A program made the translations under genes and the position numbers. Under the pieces are notes generated by a model that was not told the origin of the DNA, did no database searches, and saw only the letters and a list, made by a program, of their open reading frames with translations. Shown piece after piece: positions 1 through 8,295 of a stretch of DNA of 34,184 nucleotides (position 1 is the first letter of the stretch; every line of letters begins with the position of its first letter). Source of the stretch: Phycisphaerales bacterium (GTDB lineage Bacteria; Planctomycetota; Phycisphaerae; Phycisphaerales; UBA1924); contig JAPKGU010000020.1 in assembly GCA_026647565.1 (NCBI GenBank), forward strand, positions 1 to 34,184. Direction: 5' to 3'.

Positions 1-1
1 G

Positions 2-1153
2 GTGATCCCCATCAAGATCATGGGCCTGAGCGCCGCGGCGTCGAACCCCGCGAGATGCTTCGCTCTGGGCGTGGTCATGTCCCTCGGTGTCGTCGCCTTC
101 TGGCTCGGGATCGGGCTTGCGATCAACCAGATCGCCGGCTTCGGGGCGGTGAACGCCCTCTTCCAGCGCCCGTGGTTCTCGATCGTCGTCGGCCTCGTGA
201 TCGGCGTCATGGGGCTCGGGATGTTCGGCCTGTTCACCGCCGCGCTCCCCCAATGGGTTTACCGGATCAATCCCAAGCACGACTCCATGCACGGCAGCTT
301 CCTCTTCGGCGTGATGACGGCGGTCCTCTCGACGCCGTGCACCGCGCCGTTCATGGGCAGCGCCGCGGCATGGGCGACCCAGCAGGACGACCGCGTCCGC
401 ACGCTCCTGACGTTCGGCGCGATCGGCGTGGGCATGGCGCTGCCGTACCTCGTGCTCTCGGCCCGACCCAAGCTCGTCAACAAGGTGCCCCGCACCGGAC
501 CGGGGAGCGAACTCGTCAAGCAGGTGATGGGACTCCTGATGGTGGCGGTCGCGATCTTCTTCCTCGGCACGGGCATCGGACCCTCCCTCATGGAGGAGCC
601 GGGAGATCCGCCCCTCCGAGCGCACTGGTGGGGCGTCGCGGGCTTTGCGGTCGCTGCCGGTGCGTGGCTCATCTGGTGCACGCTCCGTATCTCGAAGCGG
701 ATCGGACCGCGGCTGTTTGCCCTCATCCTCGGTCTGGCACTCGCGGGCTCCGCCGTGCTGGTCGCCGTCTCGCAGACCGACAAGGGGCCGATCAACTGGC
801 AGCACTGGACGCCGGCACGCTTCGAGGCGGCCCGCGCCACGGGGAAAGTCGTTGTCGTGGATTTCACGGCCGAATGGTGCCTGAACTGCAAGGCCCTGGA
901 ATCCGGGGTGCTCAACAGAAAGGAAGTCGCCTCGGTCCTGAACAGCGATCGTGTGATCGCGATGAAGGTCGATATCACCGCCGGGTACCCCGAGGGAGTC
1001 GCCTTCATGAAGGAGCTCCGCTGGGCGAACATCCCGCTCCTGGCGATCTTTGGTCCCGGGATGACCGAGCCGGAGAAGTACGATTCCTACACCCCGGCGA
1101 CCGTCCTGACAGCCATCGAGCGGGCCGAGGGTCGGGCCGCCCCCGGTCCCTGA
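2..1153 (+). CDS. Thiol:disulfide interchange protein DsbD-like, C-terminal part (5' truncated by window)
   Basis: The protein combines a cytochrome-c-biogenesis/DsbD transmembrane region with a C-terminal thioredoxin-like domain. DsbD-family proteins carry electrons from cytoplasmic thioredoxin across the inner membrane to periplasmic disulfide reductants. Several hydrophobic segments are visible in the first 260 residues, including a membrane STPCTAPFMG motif that carries one of the two transmembrane redox cysteines. The C-terminal domain (about residues 265-383) contains WCLNCK, the CxxC active site. The apparent GTG start at base 2 is almost certainly an internal Val codon: the opening IPIKI matches the family pattern PCVLPVIPIKI, so the first membrane cysteine and any N-terminal domain lie upstream. 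The gene ends in TGA at 1151-1153. The next 188 bp hold only the probable tRNA-Gly promoter. The family call is secure; its electron acceptor is unknown. Confidence 0.9.
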   Translation: MIPIKIMGLSAAASNPARCFALGVVMSLGVVAFWLGIGLAINQIAGFGAVNALFQRPWFSIVVGLVIGVMGLGMFGLFTAALPQWVYRINPKHDSMHGSFLFGVMTAVLSTPCTAPFMGSAAAWATQQDDRVRTLLTFGAIGVGMALPYLVLSARPKLVNKVPRTGPGSELVKQVMGLLMVAVAIFFLGTGIGPSLMEEPGDPPLRAHWWGVAGFAVAAGAWLIWCTLRISKRIGPRLFALILGLALAGSAVLVAVSQTDKGPINWQHWTPARFEAARATGKVVVVDFTAEWCLNCKALESGVLNRKEVASVLNSDRVIAMKVDITAGYPEGVAFMKELRWANIPLLAIFGPGMTEPEKYDSYTPATVLTAIERAEGRAAPGP

Positions 1154-1260
1154 GCCGCAGCCACCACCGCCCGGTGTTTCCGGTCGTTCCCGCCACAAGG
1201 CCGGGCCGAAGCGCGTGCCTTGCGCCCGCCCAGACCCGACACCTGGTTCAGCCCTCCACG

Positions 1261-1289
1261 TTGACTCCGGCGGGGGTGGCGTCTAACTT
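1261..1289 (+). promoter_or_regulatory. Possible sigma70-type promoter for tRNA-Gly
   Basis: TTGACT (1261-1266, 5 of 6 to the -35 consensus) is followed after 17 nt by TAACTT (1284-1289, 3 of 6 to the -10). Transcription would start near 1296, about 45 nt upstream of the tRNA. The placement is sensible but the -10 is weak, so this is a suggestion only. Confidence 0.35.
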
Positions 1290-1341
1290 CATACCTGCTC
1301 CATCGGGGTCGATATGAACCCCGACGAGAGCGAGACTGAGC

Positions 1342-1413
1342 GCGGGTGTAGCTCAGTGGTAGAGCGTCACGTTGCCAACGTGAAAGTCGCGCGTTCGAAT
1401 CGCGTCACCCGCT
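1342..1413 (+). tRNA. tRNA-Gly (anticodon GCC)
   Basis: A full cloverleaf can be folded by eye. The acceptor stem GCGGGTG/CACCCGC is perfect over 7 bp. The D stem is GCTC/GAGC, the anticodon stem is TCACG/CGTGA around loop TTGCCAA with anticodon GCC at 1374-1376, and the T arm is GCGCG/CGCGT around TTCGAAT. The discriminator base is T1413. CCA is not encoded. Confidence 0.96.
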
Positions 1414-1424
1414 GTCTGGACAAC

Positions 1425-1457
1425 CGCCCGGCCCCTCGGCCGGGCGTCGTCCTTTTT
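1425..1457 (+). terminator. Intrinsic terminator of tRNA-Gly
   Basis: A perfect 9-bp GC-rich stem (CGCCCGGCC at 1425-1433 with GGCCGGGCG at 1438-1446) closes a 4-nt loop and is followed by a T run at 1453-1457. It lies 11 nt after the tRNA 3' end. The T run sits a few bases beyond the stem, which is a little further than ideal. Confidence 0.75.
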
Positions 1458-1631
1458 GGACGCCCCCGCGTCGGCAACCCGTTCGCCGCCCGCCTCATCC
1501 GGCGAGCATCCCGGCACAGAAATCGGTAGGATGCTTCTCAAGCGGTCACGCGCGCGACCAACGCCCCGCGGAGGGGCGGCGCTCGGATCCGGCATTTCGC
1601 TGCGCAGCACGCACCAAGGATCGGATCCTGC

Positions 1632-4600
1632 ATGCCGTCGAGGATGTTCGGTCAATATGAGGCGACCAGCGAGATCGCCCGCACCGCGCTCGGGCGGGTA
1701 TGGCGCGCCAAAGGTCCCGGCTCGACCCAGCCCGCCTTCGCCGCAAAGCTCCTCGACTGCGGCGTCCTGTCCTTCGTCGCCGACGACAGCGCCGTCGCCG
1801 CCAGGATCGACACGTTCCTCGAAGCGGTCGATGTCCAGTCCCGCGCGGCATCGCTCCCGGATTCGCGCTGGGCGCCGGTCCACGCCAAGGGAAGCGGTGA
1901 GGACTCAGCGTTCTATGTCTCGGACCTCCTCCCGCTGAACGTCGCCAGACTCGTCGAGGGACGCGCCGCCGCCCGCGCACAGGTGCTCGTCACGCTCGTC
2001 ACCGGAATCGCCGCAGCACTCCAGCAGATCAAGTCCAGCCAGGGACGGTGGCACGGCAACCTGAGGCCGACGAACGTCTTCTTCGATCGCGATTCGGATC
2101 TCGACACCGCAAAGATCGTCCTCGCCGACCCTCGGGCGACGCGCGAACTGCCCGAGGACAAGGGCGAACGCGACGACCTCCGCGCCATCGGCCAGTTGAT
2201 CCACCAGCTGGTTACCCACCAGCCCTTCGAAGCTCTCGGCGGGTGGCCCGTCGCGCCGGGACCCGCATGGAGCCGCCTGGGCAAGGTCGGCGAGGGCTGG
2301 CGGGAGCTCTGCTCGGACCTGCTCCATCCGGACCTTGATCCGAAGAAGTTCACGCTCGAACTCCTCGCAGAACGCGCCGCTTCGCTCACGCCCCCTCCCA
2401 GGCCAGTCTGGAGATACGTGCTCGCCGGTGCCGCGGCAATCGCGCTCGTCGTCGGCGCGTATCTGGGCTGGACAAACCGACCCTGGAAGCCGTTGGACTG
2501 GAACGACGCCCTCTGGGCCGAGGTCTGCGACAACAGCGAGTGGTACGCCGCGATCATCGAGGGCGCCCTCGCAACGGACGTCGACGATCGGGCCAAACGC
2601 TTCGAAGAGAAGGTGCAGAGCGGTGAAGCTCGGAAGAAGCTGATCGGCGAGCAACTCGACGCGCTCGCGGGAGATCCCGAGCTGGTCGGCGTTGTCGCCC
2701 AGTTTCTGGTCGAGCGGGCCGGCACCGCCATGAGCGACGAGGCGTGGACCCGGTTCCAGACGGCTTACCCGGGCGTCGACAAGGACAACGCGGCCCGTGC
2801 GCTCTCTGAACTCGCAGACGCGCGCAGCCGCCCATCGTGGATGCTCGGCCACTCGCGCCGCTTCGCCCCCGCCGCGAAGAAGTCGTGGACAACGGAAGAC
2901 GCCGCGATGTTCCGTTCGGAGCGCCCCGCGGTCTCCGGGGGCGATCTGACCCGTGCCGCGTACGGGCTTCGTGTGGCGCACTTCATGCAGGCCGAACTGC
3001 GGCTCGCCGTCGAGACCCGGCAGGCGTCGCTCATGGAGCGCGTCAGGGAGCTTGTGCAGAGCGGCCCACCGGCGCCGGTCGCTGGCGCGGAGGTCCTCGC
3101 CGACGCCGACGCCGGCACCCTCTGGCGTCCGTCCGAGCGTCTGATGGTCGATCGGCTGCGTGCGCTCGCGAATGCCGGTGACAACGCGAAGCAACTCGGT
3201 TCGCGCTGGACCTCCATCCAGAACGGCATCGCGTCCATCGCGCAGGCGCAGGGGGCCGCACCCGTCAACGACGCGGTGCTCGGCTCGCTGCAGGACTCCG
3301 TCAGGAACGACGTGACCCTCGCGGACCAGCAGGGAGGCCTCCGGCCCGTGCTCGACGCGTTGGCACGCTGGGACGCCTCCATCGCCGCCGCCGCACAGAC
3401 CGTCGCGCCCAATGCGCGAGCCATCGACTGGGAGATGCTCCACTCGCGAGAGGGTTCCGCGCCGGTCTACGCGAGCGCCGCTTCTTCGAGCGTGACGCCC
3501 GACGCCCTTGGCCAATGGACAACGATCGTCGCGGACCAGTCGTTCTGGCTCGTGGCCGCGCCACGCCCCGCGATCGCGATCGATCAGCCAATCGCGAGCG
3601 CCGAGTCAACGCTCGCGAGCATCGAAGAGATCGAGCGGGAGTTCTTCTCGCCCGAGATCGCGTCATTCAGCGAGCGAGCCGTGTCGCTTCGCGACGACGC
3701 CCTGCAGACCGATTCGATCCGCTGGATCAACCGAAATCGCGCCGAGATCGAGCAGCGAGTCACGCGCCTCAACGCCGACGCCGCGTCCCTGGCATCGGAG
3801 GCCTCCGCGCTCGTCGCGGCGATCGTCGCCAGCGCGAAGGAACAGTCGGAGAGGTGGCTCACCGAAAGCCCGGCGTCGCTCACGAGCGTCGAGGCCATCG
3901 CGAGATTCTGGTCCGAGGAACGCGAGCGGATTCGCGCCCGAGTCGGCCCGCAGGCCGGTGGCTCTCCAGGCGAGCTTCGCGCCGCACTCAGGAACATGCG
4001 GGGCGTCCTCTTCTTCGAAGAAGACATCCGCACTGGCGAGGTGCGAGCCGACGGATGGAGCAGGGCCGTCGAGAAGTGGGGGGGCCAGACGCCCGAGTCA
4101 CTCCCCGCCGGTTGGATCGCCGACCGATGGGCCGAGGCGGTCCGCCAGAGACGAGAGTTGATCGCCGCTCGGCTCATCGCCTCGCTCCGAGACTGGGACG
4201 CCCGCGTGCCGCTCCTCCGCTGGGCCGGTGCAGAACGCGTCGAGTCCGAATCACGTGAGGCCTGGGCAAGCGCTGACGAGTGGCTCGGCGAGGCCGCAGT
4301 CCTTGCCGCGGACTTCCGGCGCCTCGAGAACCTGCGGGACTCCTGGCACGGCGCGCCGGAGTCGCCGGCCGACGGAGGCCAGAGCATCGGCCAGATCGTC
4401 GCAAAGTGGCGGACAAGGGAGGAGCACCGGCTCACCCTCCTCGCGTGCCAGGCGCCGCTCGCCGACGCCGATCGACTCGCCACGATCGAAGGCCTCGATC
4501 GTCAGACGCTCGCCCTCTCCTCTCAGAACGAGCAGGAGCCGCACTGGTTCCGCTTCGCGGCGTGGCGTGCGCTCGGCTCAGACCAACTGCAACCCGGGTG

Positions 4601-6089
4601 GCCGATCGGCGCCGCCGAGCTCCGCTCCGAGATCCAGACTCGAAACCGGCTGCTCGACGCCGCCTCCCCGATCGGTGACGAGGATCGCAAGCGGGTTCTG
4701 GTTGCAGAGATCGAGCGTGCAGGCCCGCCCAGGTGGTCGCGGGCGCTGCTCAGCGGCGGCGCCCAGGATCTTGCCGAAGTCATGGCGCTGCGAGACGCGC
4801 TGGGCGTGAAGGCCGACTCGGCAGGGCTTGTGCCTGCCGCGGCGATCAACCTCGCGATGTTCGAGTTCGCGGCGGCCGTCAGGCGCGTCGAGGACGAGGA
4901 GCGTGTGAAGGCCATGGGCAGCGAGCTGGTGTCGCGCGTCCGTCCCCTTCTGCAGTCAATCGACCCGGCACAAGCAAGCGCGGTCTCGAGCGCGATCCAG
5001 GGCATCGACGAGATCGCCCGCGGGCGCGACACGCGCAAATCCCTCGCCGAGATCCTCGCCGAGAACGGGCCGGGCATCAACCAGAAATGGCGGATCCTCT
5101 CGACCGAGGGCACCGGACCCGACGGACAGGCCGCCCCGGAGATCATCCGGTACGCACGCCCCGGCAGCGACAAGGTCCTCACCTTCGTGCGCGCCGACGT
5201 GGACGATCCCGAGCCCGTCTACCTCTGCACCGAAGAGGTCTCCATCGGGCTGGTACGAGACATCGCCGCGTCCGTGCCCGGCGTCCGCCACGGTCTCACC
5301 CGCATGCGCGAATGGTCCAAGCTCGAAGCGCCCGAGGATCGCCGCGGCATCTTCACGTGGCAGGTCCGACGGTTCAACATCGAGCCATGGGATCCGACGT
5401 ACCCATGGTGGAACGACAGCAACGTGAGCCGCGCAGAGGCCTTCCCGACCGGCATGGAGCCGTCCCCGCCCCCGACGCTCGACACGCCCGTGAACTGGAT
5501 CGAGCCGGAAGCGGCAGAGCAGCTCGCGGCCGTCATCGGATGCCGCCTCCCCACCAGCGCCGAATGGCGAATGGCGCTTGCCAAGGAGCGCACGCACGAT
5601 TCGTCCGGTCCCGGTGCCAACCTCCGCGACGCCACCTTCGCCCGGTTCACCGAGCACGTCGCGATCCTCCGGCAGGCTCAGCCGCTGATCGTCTTCCCGC
5701 ACGCCAAGGGTGCGTACGACCCCGGCGACGTGGAGAATCGACCCGCGGCCGCCGCGACGAGCGCCGACGACGGATCGCTCTGGTTCGAGCCGCAGGGCCA
5801 CCCCGAACGCGGCGTCATCTTCAAGCACCTGATCGGGAACGTCGGCGAGTTCGTGGACGATCAACCCGGCGAACGAGGCGGATACGGCGTTGTCGGCGGC
5901 TCGGCCATGTCGATCTCGTCAGATCCCGAGACGACCAAGGCCATCCGCACCAGGGCCGCGTACTCGGATGTCGGGTTCCGGCTGGTCTTCCAGGCCAAGG
6001 ACCTCAAGCCCGCCATGTGGGCGGCCATGCTCAAGGAGTTCGGCCCCGAAGTCCCCTATCTCTTTGCGTCGCAGGAGCTGCGCCCATGA
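1632..6089 (+). CDS. Pseudokinase / TM / FGE-sulfatase-like fusion, probable T6SS regulator (PpkA-TagR-like)
   Basis: The N-terminal 250 residues resemble a Ser/Thr kinase with a VAxK-like lysine (FAAKLL, K39), HGNLRPTN at 141-148 where HRDLKxxN is expected, and ADP in place of DFG near 166. The catalytic Asp and Mg-binding Asp contexts are therefore degenerate, so this is probably a pseudokinase. One membrane helix (about 260-280) follows, then about 900 largely helical, Ala/Glu/Trp-rich residues without a recognised domain. Residues 1180-1480 form a formylglycine-generating-enzyme fold: RLPTSAEWRMAL (about 1310), GNVGEF (about 1400), GGSAMS (about 1421) and GFRLVF. The active-site cysteines of true FGE are absent after GGS. 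Expected topology is kinase-like domain inside and FGE-like domain in the periplasm. In Pseudomonas, PpkA and FGE-like TagR are separate T6SS activators, and this gene looks like their fusion beside tssL/tssM/tagF. ATG 1632 is preceded by AAGGA at 1616-1620. The domain calls are firm; the T6SS role is inferred. Confidence 0.8.
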   Translation: MPSRMFGQYEATSEIARTALGRVWRAKGPGSTQPAFAAKLLDCGVLSFVADDSAVAARIDTFLEAVDVQSRAASLPDSRWAPVHAKGSGEDSAFYVSDLLPLNVARLVEGRAAARAQVLVTLVTGIAAALQQIKSSQGRWHGNLRPTNVFFDRDSDLDTAKIVLADPRATRELPEDKGERDDLRAIGQLIHQLVTHQPFEALGGWPVAPGPAWSRLGKVGEGWRELCSDLLHPDLDPKKFTLELLAERAASLTPPPRPVWRYVLAGAAAIALVVGAYLGWTNRPWKPLDWNDALWAEVCDNSEWYAAIIEGALATDVDDRAKRFEEKVQSGEARKKLIGEQLDALAGDPELVGVVAQFLVERAGTAMSDEAWTRFQTAYPGVDKDNAARALSELADARSRPSWMLGHSRRFAPAAKKSWTTEDAAMFRSERPAVSGGDLTRAAYGLRVAHFMQAELRLAVETRQASLMERVRELVQSGPPAPVAGAEVLADADAGTLWRPSERLMVDRLRALANAGDNAKQLGSRWTSIQNGIASIAQAQGAAPVNDAVLGSLQDSVRNDVTLADQQGGLRPVLDALARWDASIAAAAQTVAPNARAIDWEMLHSREGSAPVYASAASSSVTPDALGQWTTIVADQSFWLVAAPRPAIAIDQPIASAESTLASIEEIEREFFSPEIASFSERAVSLRDDALQTDSIRWINRNRAEIEQRVTRLNADAASLASEASALVAAIVASAKEQSERWLTESPASLTSVEAIARFWSEERERIRARVGPQAGGSPGELRAALRNMRGVLFFEEDIRTGEVRADGWSRAVEKWGGQTPESLPAGWIADRWAEAVRQRRELIAARLIASLRDWDARVPLLRWAGAERVESESREAWASADEWLGEAAVLAADFRRLENLRDSWHGAPESPADGGQSIGQIVAKWRTREEHRLTLLACQAPLADADRLATIEGLDRQTLALSSQNEQEPHWFRFAAWRALGSDQLQPGWPIGAAELRSEIQTRNRLLDAASPIGDEDRKRVLVAEIERAGPPRWSRALLSGGAQDLAEVMALRDALGVKADSAGLVPAAAINLAMFEFAAAVRRVEDEERVKAMGSELVSRVRPLLQSIDPAQASAVSSAIQGIDEIARGRDTRKSLAEILAENGPGINQKWRILSTEGTGPDGQAAPEIIRYARPGSDKVLTFVRADVDDPEPVYLCTEEVSIGLVRDIAASVPGVRHGLTRMREWSKLEAPEDRRGIFTWQVRRFNIEPWDPTYPWWNDSNVSRAEAFPTGMEPSPPPTLDTPVNWIEPEAAEQLAAVIGCRLPTSAEWRMALAKERTHDSSGPGANLRDATFARFTEHVAILRQAQPLIVFPHAKGAYDPGDVENRPAAAATSADDGSLWFEPQGHPERGVIFKHLIGNVGEFVDDQPGERGGYGVVGGSAMSISSDPETTKAIRTRAAYSDVGFRLVFQAKDLKPAMWAAMLKEFGPEVPYLFASQELRP

Positions 6090-6091
6090 GA

Positions 6092-6280
6092 TCAGCGGTC
6101 ACGATCCACGCGGGCGATGCGGCTCGAACTGCCGGGGGTGCCGAAAATCGCGTACCCGAGCGAGTCGCCCGCACGCCGATCCGTCGAGACGCTGCTCGAC
6201 GAACGGGATGGCGTGGACGCGCACCCGGCCAGGGTGCACGCGGCGAGCAAGGCAACGAGCAGGGCAGAGGTGCGCTTCAT
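6092..6280 (-). CDS. Small putative lipoprotein (62 aa)
   Basis: On the minus strand, ATG at 6280-6278 opens a 62-codon frame ending in TGA at 6094-6092. The protein starts MKRTS, has a hydrophobic run of Leu/Val/Ala, and then the lipobox LAGC with Cys about residue 20. This is a textbook lipoprotein signal peptide. The mature part is only about 43 residues, Ser-rich, ending GTPGSSSRIARVDRDR, and I recognise no family. A GGAG element lies about 12 nt upstream of the ATG. It converges with the fusion gene, the two stop codons being only 2 nt apart, and diverges from the TagH-like operon. It is far too short for TssJ. The signal peptide makes it credible, but a chance ORF cannot be excluded. 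Confidence 0.6.
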   Translation of the reverse strand: MKRTSALLVALLAACTLAGCASTPSRSSSSVSTDRRAGDSLGYAIFGTPGSSSRIARVDRDR

Positions 6281-6590
6281 ACCGGATGGTCTCCGATCGG
6301 GGCGTTCGTTGGTTCGGCAGACCGGGCACAACCGGCTCCGAGTAACCTCTCCCATCGGGAAGCGAATCCGCCGTCCCGCGTCGAGCGTCGCGCACACGCG
6401 CGTCCGCCCCGGTTTCGGGACGTGGTGAACGACAGAGGTGGCGCGTCCCGCGCCGATCGTGCGCTTTCGGACCCGCCGGAACTGGTTTATGATGCTCCGG
6501 GGCTTGGTCGTCGGACCGCTTCGATGATCGGAGCGGCCAACGGAGCGCACGCCCCGGCCCGAGAACCGCCTTACGAGAGGACGATCGACC
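6281..6590. other. 310-bp divergent intergenic region
   Basis: This gap separates the minus-strand lipoprotein from the plus-strand TagH-like operon. I see no coding potential with a convincing start, no RNA gene and no repeat. It holds a plausible plus-strand promoter (6466-6494). No clear promoter for the lipoprotein was found. Confidence 0.5.
6466..6494 (+). promoter_or_regulatory. Candidate promoter for the tagH-like/tssL/tssM/tagF operon
   Basis: TATGAT (6489-6494, 5 of 6 to the -10 consensus) is preceded at 17-nt spacing by TTCGGA (6466-6471, 3 of 6 to the -35). Transcription would start near 6501, leaving a leader of about 90 nt before the GTG at 6591. The -10 is the most AT-rich element in this GC-rich gap, which favours it. 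Confidence 0.45.
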
Positions 6591-7526
6591 GTGGCTGAGA
6601 GCGAAGCGTCCGACAACCGGGAGGCGAGTGCGCTCGTCGCGCGATTGCGAATGCTCTTCGCCGAGTCCGTCGGGCAACCCTCGGACGCGATCCGCCAGGA
6701 CCTGATCGCCGAGGTCGCTCACGCCGTCGCCGAGGCGCCGGCCGATGCCAGAGCGGCCCTGGTTCGCGACCTGCTCGAGCGCATGCCGGGGTGGGAGTCG
6801 GCTCTGGCCGTGAACACCGCGCCCGCCTCGCCCTCGGAGCTTGACGCCACGCTCAGAGACCCCGGTTTCCTCGTAGAACGTCTCGAGGAGATCGCCGACG
6901 GCCTCTCGCCCGCGCAGCGCGAGGCGGTCTCCGCGCGGCTCGCGGCCTCCGGCCTGACCCCGCGCGCCGGCTCGGGCGTCGAGGCACGGGAAGTGTCGAA
7001 CGCAACCTCCGATCGTCTCCGCGCGGTGCTTCGTTCGGAGGACGCCCCCTCGCTCGAGGCCGATCGGCTCGCCGAACTCTGCATCGCGATGGCCGATCTC
7101 GTCACCAAGCTCGACCAGCTCGCATGGAGCACGTGGCGGGCGATGTCGCCACGGGCGGAGTTCAAGCGAAGGGTCAGCGCCCAGGAGGCGATGCGAAAGT
7201 ACCTGTCGGGCGACCCCTCCATGCCGCGCGAGCAGGTCGCCGAGGAGATCGAGCGTCTGCGCCGCCTCGCCGGGGCGCTCATCTCGACAGTCGCCAAGGT
7301 CGGGTTCGTGTCGTACCGCCAGGTGGCCAAGCACGCGCCGAGCGAGATCGAGGTGCTGGCCAAGCCGGAGAAGAAAGCATTCGAGAGTCTGGAGGTCGCG
7401 TGCTGGAGAAAGTACCGTCAGCTGGCGGGCAATCTCGATCAGGCGCTCGTGGAGTCCGAGGTCCTGAGCGAGCTCTCGGACTCGGTCGAAGCGCTCGTCC
7501 GGGGCATGGCGAGGGCCAACACATGA
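6591..7526 (+). CDS. TagH/Fha-like T6SS accessory protein lacking an FHA domain
   Basis: This 311-aa protein has no signal peptide or membrane segment and is mostly helical and Ala/Glu/Arg-rich. Its C-terminal half (about 170-300) resembles the C-terminal domain of T6SS FHA proteins (TagH/Fha). It shows SPRAEFKRR, a PSEIEVLAKPEKKAFES stretch and then a WRKYRQLAGNLDQAL helix. That family usually begins with an FHA phosphopeptide-binding domain. None is visible here, because the first 160 residues are helical and lack the FHA GR...SxxH pattern. The context is typical of fha: it is the first gene of an operon running into tssL, tssM and tagF. The GTG start at 6591 has GAGAGG 10 nt upstream. The TGA stop overlaps an ATG (ATGA, 7523-7526). 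The family assignment is by pattern and context and should be tested by profile search. Confidence 0.5.
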   Translation: MAESEASDNREASALVARLRMLFAESVGQPSDAIRQDLIAEVAHAVAEAPADARAALVRDLLERMPGWESALAVNTAPASPSELDATLRDPGFLVERLEEIADGLSPAQREAVSARLAASGLTPRAGSGVEAREVSNATSDRLRAVLRSEDAPSLEADRLAELCIAMADLVTKLDQLAWSTWRAMSPRAEFKRRVSAQEAMRKYLSGDPSMPREQVAEEIERLRRLAGALISTVAKVGFVSYRQVAKHAPSEIEVLAKPEKKAFESLEVACWRKYRQLAGNLDQALVESEVLSELSDSVEALVRGMARANT

Positions 7527-7615
7527 ACCTGCACGCGAACCGGCCCTTCGGCGCCCGCCGCTCCAACGCTGAACGCCGCGTCGTCTCTTGCCACATCCGA
7601 CGGGGGAACGCATGA
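7523..7615 (+). CDS. Possible 30-codon translational-coupling mini-ORF
   Basis: ATG 7523 overlaps the upstream stop codon (ATGA) and opens 30 codons ending in TGA 7613-7615, which overlaps the tssL start (ATGA, 7612-7615). GAGGG (7511-7515) lies 7 nt before its ATG. The peptide begins MNLHANRPFGARRSNAERR, is basic and matches nothing I know. It may act only to pass ribosomes from one gene to the next, or may be chance. Confidence 0.25.
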   Translation: MNLHANRPFGARRSNAERRVVSCHIRRGNA

Positions 7616-8295
7616 CGCTCCTCGAGCTGTGTGAGCCGTACTTCCAGGCAATCTGCCGCCTCAACCGCTCGGCACGCAAGGGCGTCCGGGTCGAGGCGCC
7701 CGCCGTTCGGGGGGACATCGTCGCCCTGCTCGCCGACCTTCGGGAGCGTGCCTCGACGACGCCGGGCCTGCCCGAGCAGTTCGAACGCATCGAGCTGGTC
7801 CTCATGATCTTCGCCGACTCCATGGTCAAGGACGGACGCCTCGGACTCGGCGCACACTGGCACGACCTGGCCAGGGACCGCAACGAGGCCAACGGCGACG
7901 AGGCGTTCTTTGACCTTCTCGACGAGACCCTCTCGGACACCAGCGAACGCGCGTCCGAGCGCCTCGCGATCTTCTACACCTGCCTCGGGCTCGGCTTCAC
8001 CGGGTTCTACACCGGCCAGCCCGAGTTCCTGCGAAAGAAAATGGCCGAGATCTCCGCTCGCATCCGCACGATGATGGACAAGGACGACGCGAGCAAGATC
8101 TGTCCCGAGGCGTACGAGCACACCAGCACCGCCGATCTCATCGAGCCGCCGGGACGAAGTCTCGTCGGCATCGGTGTCGTTCTCGTCGGCCTCGTCATCG
8201 CCCTCGTCGCGCTCAACGTCTTCATGTACAGGGCCGCCTCCGCAGAACTGACAGAGGCCATGCAGCGCATCATCCGCGCCGGAGGTGGCGCGTGA
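7612..8295 (+). CDS. tssL: T6SS membrane-complex protein TssL (DotU/ImpK family)
   Basis: TssL is the inner-membrane partner of TssM in the T6SS trans-envelope complex, with a cytoplasmic helical domain anchored by one C-terminal helix. The 227-residue protein has this layout. A helical region opens MTLLELCEPYFQAICRLNR. The family signature FYTCLGLGFTGFY, similar to the IcmH/DotU YxCLxLGFxGxY pattern, lies near residues 121-134. A single hydrophobic helix spans about 183-206, followed by a short tail. There is no peptidoglycan-binding extension, so this is the short form. ATG 7612 was chosen over an in-frame TTG at 7588 because GGGGGA (7602-7607) sits just upstream and the protein then begins at the conserved helix. 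The TGA overlaps the tssM GTG as GTGA (8292-8295), indicating translational coupling. Confidence 0.9.
   Translation: MTLLELCEPYFQAICRLNRSARKGVRVEAPAVRGDIVALLADLRERASTTPGLPEQFERIELVLMIFADSMVKDGRLGLGAHWHDLARDRNEANGDEAFFDLLDETLSDTSERASERLAIFYTCLGLGFTGFYTGQPEFLRKKMAEISARIRTMMDKDDASKICPEAYEHTSTADLIEPPGRSLVGIGVVLVGLVIALVALNVFMYRAASAELTEAMQRIIRAGGGA

Noticed and set aside
1314-1529. A 71-aa ORF across the tRNA-Gly gene
   Set aside because: It is a reading through the tRNA and its terminator and has no protein-like features.
6092-6616. A longer 174-aa minus-strand gene ending with the lipoprotein
   Set aside because: The added N-terminal 112 residues are Arg-rich, composition-like and would bury the lipoprotein signal peptide. 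They also overlap the TagH-like start.
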